The notes under the pieces were generated by a model, which was given only the letters and a program-made list of their open reading frames with translations, searched no databases and was not told the DNA's origin. From NCBI GenBank assembly GCA_025350445.1, contig JANXXV010001052.1, positions 1 through 10,564 on the forward strand: a stretch of DNA of 10,564 nt, given 5' to 3'. The translations under genes were made by a program, and so were the position numbers. Of the stretch, positions 6,752-10,564 are shown one piece after another. Numbering within the stretch: the first letter of the stretch is position 1; the number at the start of each line of letters is the position of its first letter. The stretch is from Bryobacteraceae bacterium (lineage in GTDB: Bacteria; Acidobacteriota; Terriglobia; Bryobacterales; Bryobacteraceae).

Positions 6752-6856
6752 GTTTCATAGAAGCGCAAAGGCCGCTTCCGGCGGTGCCAATCGACCGAGG
6801 AACCCGGCGGACGTGGCCGCCGGAAGCGAGTCCGTTTTGCGCGGGTTCCATAGAAG
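6752..6856. repeat. interrupted palindrome (80 bp) flanked by 12-bp direct repeats
   Basis: Outer arms GCGCAAA (6763-6769) and TTTGCGC (6836-6842) and inner arms CGCTTCCGGCGG (6773-6784) and CCGCCGGAAGCG (6817-6828) are all perfect inverted repeats, with spacers of 3 and 7 nt between outer and inner arms. Direct repeats GTTTCATAGAAG (6752-6763) and GTTCCATAGAAG (6845-6856) flank it with one mismatch. The arrangement looks like a small non-autonomous element, a REP-like palindrome, or a structured intergenic RNA between the M13 and SDR genes. Confidence 0.75.
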
Positions 6857-6890
6857 AGTAGTCCCCTATTATAGCCTCGGGGCGGCGCTT

Positions 6891-8918
6891 CTACCAGACC
6901 CGGCAGACGAGCTGGCGAACCATGGGCTGTCCCGCTTTGCAGGCGAAAGCGGCGGCGAATTCCGGCATATTGGATACTACGCCGTTGATGCGAAATTCAT
7001 TGGGAGAATGCGGATTGGTGATGGCGTTCACACGCTTTTGCTCGGGCCGCTCGGAACCGCATGCCCACTGCGCCATGCCGATGAAGAATCGCCGGTCCGG
7101 CGTTAAGCCATCCACCGGTTTCAGGCGTTGGGCGCCGGTGGAATTCTTCCAGGCCATGTAGGCGAGGATGGCGCCGCCGAGATCGGCTACGTCTTCACCG
7201 AGCGTGAGCTTACCGTTAATTTTGATGTCGTCGATCACGGTGTATTGCGAGTACTGATCGGAGACGCAGGTGGCCCTCTTGGTGAATTCGGTTGCGTCCT
7301 CCGTGGTCCACCAATCGCGGAGATTACCCTTGGCATCGAACTGGCGGCCTTCGTCGTCGAAGCCATGGGTCAACTCATGCCCGATGGTGGCGCCGGTATT
7401 GCCGTAGTTCGGAGCGTCGTCGAGTTTGGGGTCGAAGAGCGGCGGCTGCAGGACTCCGGCGGGAAAATTGATATCGTTCATTTGTGGATCGTAGTAGGCG
7501 TTCACGGTGGGCGGAGTCATCTGCCATTCCCCGCGGTTTACGGGTTTGCCGATCTTTGCAAGCTGACGCCGGGATTCAAATACGGCCGCGCGGCCCGCAT
7601 CGCCGGCAAAATCGGCGGGGTCGATCTTGACGGAGCTATAGTCGCGCCACTGGGCGGGATAGCCGATCTTGTCTACCATGCCGCGGAGCTTCAGCAGCGC
7701 CTGTTTCTTGGTGTCTTCGCCCATCCATGAAAGTTGTTTCAGGTCGCTCTCCATGGCCTTCTGAATTTCGCGGGTCATGGCCACGGCGCGGGCCTTTACG
7801 TCAGGACCGAATGTTTTCTGCACGAAGACCTGCCCAAGGGCTTCGCCCAGATCGTGATCGACACACTGCACGCAGCGCTTCCAACGCGGCCGAAGCTGTT
7901 CGACGCCGCGGAGGTGCTTGCTGTAGAACTCGAAGTCTTCCTGTACAAACAGTGATGACAGGTATTGCGCTTTTTCGTGTGCGAGGTGCCAGCGGAGATA
8001 GGTCTTCCAATCGGAGATGCCGCGGGTATTAAGCTGCGCGTCCAACTGCTTGAAGAATGCCGGCTCGGTGACGTTGAACTCAGTAAGAGACGGGAGGCCG
8101 ATGACGGCAAGATAGCCCTGCCAGCGGAACGAGGGTGTAAGCGCGGATAACTGGGCGCGGGTAAATTTGTGAAACAGATTGTGGGGATCGCGTTTTTCCA
8201 CGCGGGTCAAGGACGATTTCGCCAGTGCTGTCTCGATCTCCATCACCGTTGCGGCTTGCGCCTTCGCGGCGGCGGCGGAATCGCCTAGCAGTTGGAACAT
8301 GTTCCGCACATGAAGCAGATAGCGGGCGCGGGTTTCCTGCGATTTAGCATCGCCGTTCACGTAATAGTCGCGATCGGGCAGGCCGAGTCCACCAGCGGCG
8401 GCGAATGCGATGACCCTGCTGGAGTCAGCGAAGTCCTGATTTGCGCCGAAGCCGAAGAGGGCATCGCTGCCGGTGGCTTCCATGTGGATGCGGCCTAGAA
8501 GGGCGGGTACATCGTGCAGCGATTGCAGGGCGGAGATTTCGTCGAGCATCTTCTTCAGGGGGGCGGCACCGGCGGTTTCAATCGCACGTTCGTCCATGCA
8601 GGCTTTGAAGTAGCCGCCGATTTTCCGCGACGCGGGTGTGCGGTCCGCGCCCGGCGCCGACGCTTGTTCGAGGAGTCCCCAGAGATAGCGTTCATTGTCG
8701 TCCGTCAATTTCGAATAGACATCCCAGCGCGCCTGATCGGGGGGTATGGGGTTGCGCTTCACCCAGTTGGCACAGGAGTATCGGTAGAAATCGTTGCAAG
8801 GATCGATGGCGGAATCCATCGACGCGAGATCGAGGCTGGGGGTATAGGGCAAGGAGGTCAGCGGTTGTTGGGCGGACAGTGCGGCGCCGGTGAGCAGAAG
8901 CAGCAGAATGTTCTTCAT
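6891..8918 (-). CDS. secreted M13-family zinc metallopeptidase (neprilysin/PepO-like)
   Basis: The 675-residue product is full length for M13 peptidases, zinc endopeptidases that cut peptides outside the cytoplasm. A signal peptide (MKNILLLLLTGAALSA) is probably cleaved after residue 16. The N-terminal M13 domain begins with DPCNDFYRYSCANWV (39-53). The catalytic domain has NAYYDPQMNDINFPAG (473-488), HELTH (514-518) with zinc ligands His514 and His518 and catalytic Glu515, and GEDVADLGG (574-582) giving ligand Glu575 and Asp579. DPHSP-like NPHSPNEFRINGVVSNMPEF (635-654) and the terminal CRVW (672-675) are family hallmarks. All catalytic residues are present, so activity is expected. It probably acts in the periplasm or outside the cell on small peptides. 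The ATG at 8918 is required for the signal peptide, but its Shine-Dalgarno sequence is weak. No neighbour suggests a specific substrate. Confidence 0.96.
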   Translation of the reverse strand: MKNILLLLLTGAALSAQQPLTSLPYTPSLDLASMDSAIDPCNDFYRYSCANWVKRNPIPPDQARWDVYSKLTDDNERYLWGLLEQASAPGADRTPASRKIGGYFKACMDERAIETAGAAPLKKMLDEISALQSLHDVPALLGRIHMEATGSDALFGFGANQDFADSSRVIAFAAAGGLGLPDRDYYVNGDAKSQETRARYLLHVRNMFQLLGDSAAAAKAQAATVMEIETALAKSSLTRVEKRDPHNLFHKFTRAQLSALTPSFRWQGYLAVIGLPSLTEFNVTEPAFFKQLDAQLNTRGISDWKTYLRWHLAHEKAQYLSSLFVQEDFEFYSKHLRGVEQLRPRWKRCVQCVDHDLGEALGQVFVQKTFGPDVKARAVAMTREIQKAMESDLKQLSWMGEDTKKQALLKLRGMVDKIGYPAQWRDYSSVKIDPADFAGDAGRAAVFESRRQLAKIGKPVNRGEWQMTPPTVNAYYDPQMNDINFPAGVLQPPLFDPKLDDAPNYGNTGATIGHELTHGFDDEGRQFDAKGNLRDWWTTEDATEFTKRATCVSDQYSQYTVIDDIKINGKLTLGEDVADLGGAILAYMAWKNSTGAQRLKPVDGLTPDRRFFIGMAQWACGSERPEQKRVNAITNPHSPNEFRINGVVSNMPEFAAAFACKAGQPMVRQLVCRVW

Positions 8919-8950
8919 GAGTGTTCGACCTGTGATGTTCCGATCATTCG

Positions 8951-8956
8951 ATCATA
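8951..8956 (-). promoter_or_regulatory. candidate -10 box for the M13 peptidase gene
   Basis: TATGAT on the minus strand matches TATAAT at five of six positions and lies 32 nt before the ATG at 8918, which would give a leader of about 26 nt. No good -35 hexamer is found 16-18 nt upstream, so this is weak. A CGATCAT direct repeat (8941-8947 and 8949-8955) overlaps it and could be an operator or chance. Confidence 0.25.
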
Positions 8957-9083
8957 CCTAGCTTGCGTGTCGCAGGAACAGATGGCTAGCGCCGCCTGCA
9001 AGAAATAGCTCCCAAGGAACTTATCGCGTTCCTTACCTGCCATGAGCTTCCCAAAGCTTCCCCGCTGGACAGGCAAAGCTATG

Positions 9084-9239
9084 GGCGTGAATCGGCGGGA
9101 TTCGATCTGTCTGGCGGATTCGTGAATAGGACACCAGTATAGTGCCCGCAAATTGGCCAGGCGCTTGCGATACGGGAGGCAGAGGCTGTCCCGTTATTTT
9201 GAAGACAGTCACTAGCATTATTGGCCGCCGATTCACGCC
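9084..9239. repeat. exact 15-bp inverted repeat with 126-bp spacer
   Basis: GGCGTGAATCGGCGG (9084-9098) is the exact reverse complement of CCGCCGATTCACGCC (9225-9239). The left arm is followed by a related partial copy, GGCGGATTCGTGAAT (9113-9127). The right arm runs into a degenerate 10-bp-period array. Such sequences may be a scattered genomic repeat family. Confidence 0.8.
9172..9200 (+). terminator. terminator-like hairpin without an upstream gene
   Basis: ACGGGA (9172-9177) pairs with TCCCGT (9189-9194), with an inner CAG/CTG stem (9180-9182 and 9186-9188) and a 3-nt loop, followed by TATTTT. The form fits a short intrinsic terminator on the plus strand, but the nearest upstream plus-strand gene is the channel gene ending at 5722. 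It could be chance or the end of a lost gene. Confidence 0.35.
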
Positions 9240-9312
9240 GATCAACGCGGATCGTGGGGCGAATCGCAGCATTCGAACATTCTAGGGAATTGGTGAAGGC
9301 GGCACGGACTGG

Positions 9313-9636
9313 ATGGGCCGCAGGGGACCGCACATGGTCCACAGAATGACCGAGATCGCGCTACGGAGCCTGCGGGAACAGTGCGAAGCGCAGGGAAAAC
9401 AGATTCACTACGGATTGTTCGATCGTTACGATCTCGCGGAAGTAGACCGGCGCGCCACTTACGCCTCGCTCGCCGCGGAGTTCGGTTTGTGCACGTATGC
9501 CGTGACAAATTACCTTTCATAGGTGCGGCGCGAATTCCACCGCATCGATTATGAAGAACTGCGTGAACTGACGGCGAGCGAGCGGGAATACCTCAGCGAA
9601 GCCGTGGCGCTTACGGGAGCCAAGTTTTCCCGATGA
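9313..9636 (+). pseudogene. sigma-70-like C-terminal fragment interrupted by an amber codon
   Basis: One frame encodes 69 residues, then TAG (9520-9522), then 37 further residues to TGA at 9634-9636. The two parts read as one protein: an HTH-like region (TYASLAAEFGL, then AVTNYLS) continues after the stop as VRREFHRIDYEELRELTASE. In acidobacterial sigma-factor-like proteins the interrupted position is usually a residue within NYLxxVRREF, and TGG (Trp) to TAG is the simplest change. Only the C-terminal region is present. A stop in the same frame at 9283-9285 closes the reading frame, and a normal sigma region 2 is not seen upstream, so the gene is also 5'-truncated. ATG codons at 9313, 9334 and 9346 lack a ribosome binding site. 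The frame's TGA overlaps the kinase ATG (ATGA), the usual sign of translational coupling. Family assignment rests on recalled resemblance and is moderate. Confidence 0.65.
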
Positions 9637-10524
9637 AGTGGTTGTCCGACAACGTGCTGAAGCATTTGCGGGAGCTTTCCGGGATGCCCGATCCGCCAGG
9701 CGATCGCTACCACATCGGCGAGGAGTTGGGCCGAGGCGACATGGCGTGGTTTATCGCGCGCACGATGCTGAACTCCAGCGCGACGTTGCGATGAAAATGC
9801 TGGGCATCGGCGATACGGACGGCGGGCGCATGCGGCGCGAAGCGCGGGTGCTGGCGCGGATTGAACATCCGGGCATTGTGCCTATCCACGATGTGGGGAC
9901 ACTGGAAGACGGGCGCGTGTACTACACGATGAAGCTGGTGCCGGCGCGCGGCTGGATGCTTATTGCCGCGCGCCGCGCGCTGTGCCGGATACGCTGCGTC
10001 TGTTTCAACGCATCTGCGAGCCGGTTGCCTTCGCGCATTCGCAGGGTATTGTGCATCGCGGCCTGAAACCGCGGAGCATCATGGTGGGGCCGTTCGGCGA
10101 GGTGCTGGTGCTGGACTGGGGAGTGGCGCGGGTGTTGAGTGAAAGCGAAGCGGACGGGGCGGTGATCGGCACGGAGCAGTACATGGCTCCGGAACAGGCC
10201 GCGGGCGCCAATGCGGATATCGATGCGCGAAGCGATGTCTATTCGTTAGGCAAGATTCTGGAGTTTCTGATCGCCGCGCCTTCGAAGCCTTTGCGGTCCA
10301 TCGCCCGCAAAGCCACTGCGGTTGCGAAAGACTCGCGCTATTCCAGGGCGCTGGAACTGTCGGCGGACATCGGCCGGTATCTTGACGGTTTGCCTGTTTC
10401 GGCGCACCCGGAATCGATTCTGGATCGCAGCCGGCGCGTACTTGGACACAAGAAGACATTGGTATCGCTGATCGTGGCTTACGTTGTGATGGGAATTTTG
10501 CTATTTTTGTTCTCCGGAACGTAA
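9633..10524 (+). pseudogene. membrane-anchored Ser/Thr protein kinase, frameshifted twice and catalytically impaired
   Basis: Three frames together encode about 297 residues of a Hanks-type kinase. From ATG 9633 the first frame gives RYHIGEELGRGDM. A missing base near 9744-9745 moves the reading to VVYRAHDAELQRDVAMKML, with the ATP-binding Lys at 9794-9796, through IEHPGIVPIHDVG to YYTMKLV. A second missing base near 9941-9942 moves it to GARLDAYCRAPRAVPDTLRL and on to the end. The HRD motif reads HRGLKPRSIMVG: the catalytic Asp is Gly (10060-10062) and the Mg-binding Asn is Ser (10075-10077). DWG (10114-10122) and APEQ are kept. A final hydrophobic segment (about residues 276-297) is a membrane anchor, without the sensor domain that often follows it. 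The start overlaps the sigma-like stop as ATGA. Unshifted translation would end after about 51 residues, so no working kinase is expected. Confidence 0.88.
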
Positions 10525-10554
10525 AGGAATTTCGGCAAACGTGTAATAGAGAGC

Positions 10555-10561
10555 AAGGAGG
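10555..10561 (+). promoter_or_regulatory. strong ribosome binding site for a gene beyond the right edge
   Basis: AAGGAGG is a near-perfect Shine-Dalgarno sequence 3 nt from the end of the window and 30 nt after the kinase stop. A plus-strand gene probably starts within about 10 nt past the edge and could be the downstream member of the kinase operon. Confidence 0.6.
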
Positions 10562-10564
10562 CGC

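Larger units (their letters stand above)
6592..6890. other. 299-bp intergenic region between the SDR and M13 genes
   Basis: Reading frames cross this stretch, but their translations show no known motif or export signal, and I see no gene. It contains the SDR ribosome binding site and the ATAGCCAA pair near its left end, and a palindromic element flanked by direct repeats at 6752-6856. It must also hold the promoter of the SDR gene unless that gene is read through from the M13 gene, which lies upstream on the same strand. Confidence 0.6.
8919..9312. other. 394-bp gene-free region with short repeats
   Basis: No frame on either strand gives a protein I can support. The region holds the M13 promoter candidate, a perfect hairpin AAGGAAC-(7 nt)-GTTCCTT at 9014-9034, a long-spaced inverted repeat (9084-9239), a terminator-like hairpin (9172-9200) and a decamer-like run of GATTCACGCC, GATCAACGCG and GATCGTGGGG at 9230-9259. 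Lying directly before two broken genes, it may contain remnants of the missing 5' part of the sigma-like gene, but I could not detect such homology. Confidence 0.6.

Noticed and set aside
6615..7106. A 163-codon plus-strand open frame starting in the SDR-M13 gap
   Set aside because: It runs into the C-terminal coding part of the M13 gene on the other strand, has no motif, and crosses the palindromic element.
9744..9942. Programmed frameshifting in the kinase
   Set aside because: Two separate shifts, no slippery heptamer seen at either site, and loss of catalytic residues fit decay better.
1..10564. CRISPR array, tRNA/rRNA, transposase or prophage genes
   Set aside because: No regular spacer-repeat array, no RNA-gene structure and no mobile-element protein was found on reading both strands; the few repeats are short and listed separately.

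Overview
The window is GC-rich chromosomal DNA (roughly 60% GC by eye). Protein resemblance suggests an Acidobacteriota genome, perhaps of the Solibacter/Bryobacter type. The pointers are an acidobacterial-style sigma-like/Ser-Thr kinase pair with a C-terminal membrane anchor, a secreted M13 peptidase, a lone short secretin and a stand-alone SIS sugar-phosphate protein. This is inference from family feel; no marker gene for taxonomy is present. I see no tRNA, rRNA, CRISPR array, IS element or phage gene.

Layout. Positions 1-178 hold no supportable gene. A TTG-started secretin-like outer-membrane protein (179-1801, +) is followed after 25 nt by a SIS-domain sugar-phosphate isomerase/deaminase (1827-2888, +). 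Only 4 bp separate its stop from that of a convergent gene for a small secreted HExxH protein (2893-3384, -). That gene is divergent from a YbaY/YscW-type lipoprotein (3489-3923, +). An MscS-family channel with a large extra N-terminal domain (4019-5722, +) comes next, behind two hairpins and a strong ribosome binding site. It converges on a glucose 1-dehydrogenase-like SDR (5743-6591, -), and a 19-bp tandem duplication lies across the two stop codons. A 299-bp gap contains an 80-bp interrupted palindrome flanked by 12-bp direct repeats. It is followed by a secreted M13 metallopeptidase of full length (6891-8918, -).

The right end is different in character. Positions 8919-9312 carry no gene but several short repeats, including an exact 15-bp inverted repeat with a 126-bp spacer and an orphan terminator-like hairpin. 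Then comes a translationally coupled (ATGA) pair that is clearly decayed: a sigma-factor-like C-terminal fragment broken by an in-frame amber codon, and a Ser/Thr kinase with two single-base frameshifts that has also lost its catalytic Asp. A strong Shine-Dalgarno sequence at the very end points to another gene just past the window.

How the genes relate. Most of the intact proteins (secretin, lipoprotein, MscS channel, M13 peptidase, HExxH protein) act in or across the cell envelope, while the SIS protein and SDR are cytosolic sugar enzymes. There is no single pathway or obvious new system here. The genes look like a housekeeping/accessory mosaic, and the most informative signals are the decaying kinase module and the non-coding repeat structures.
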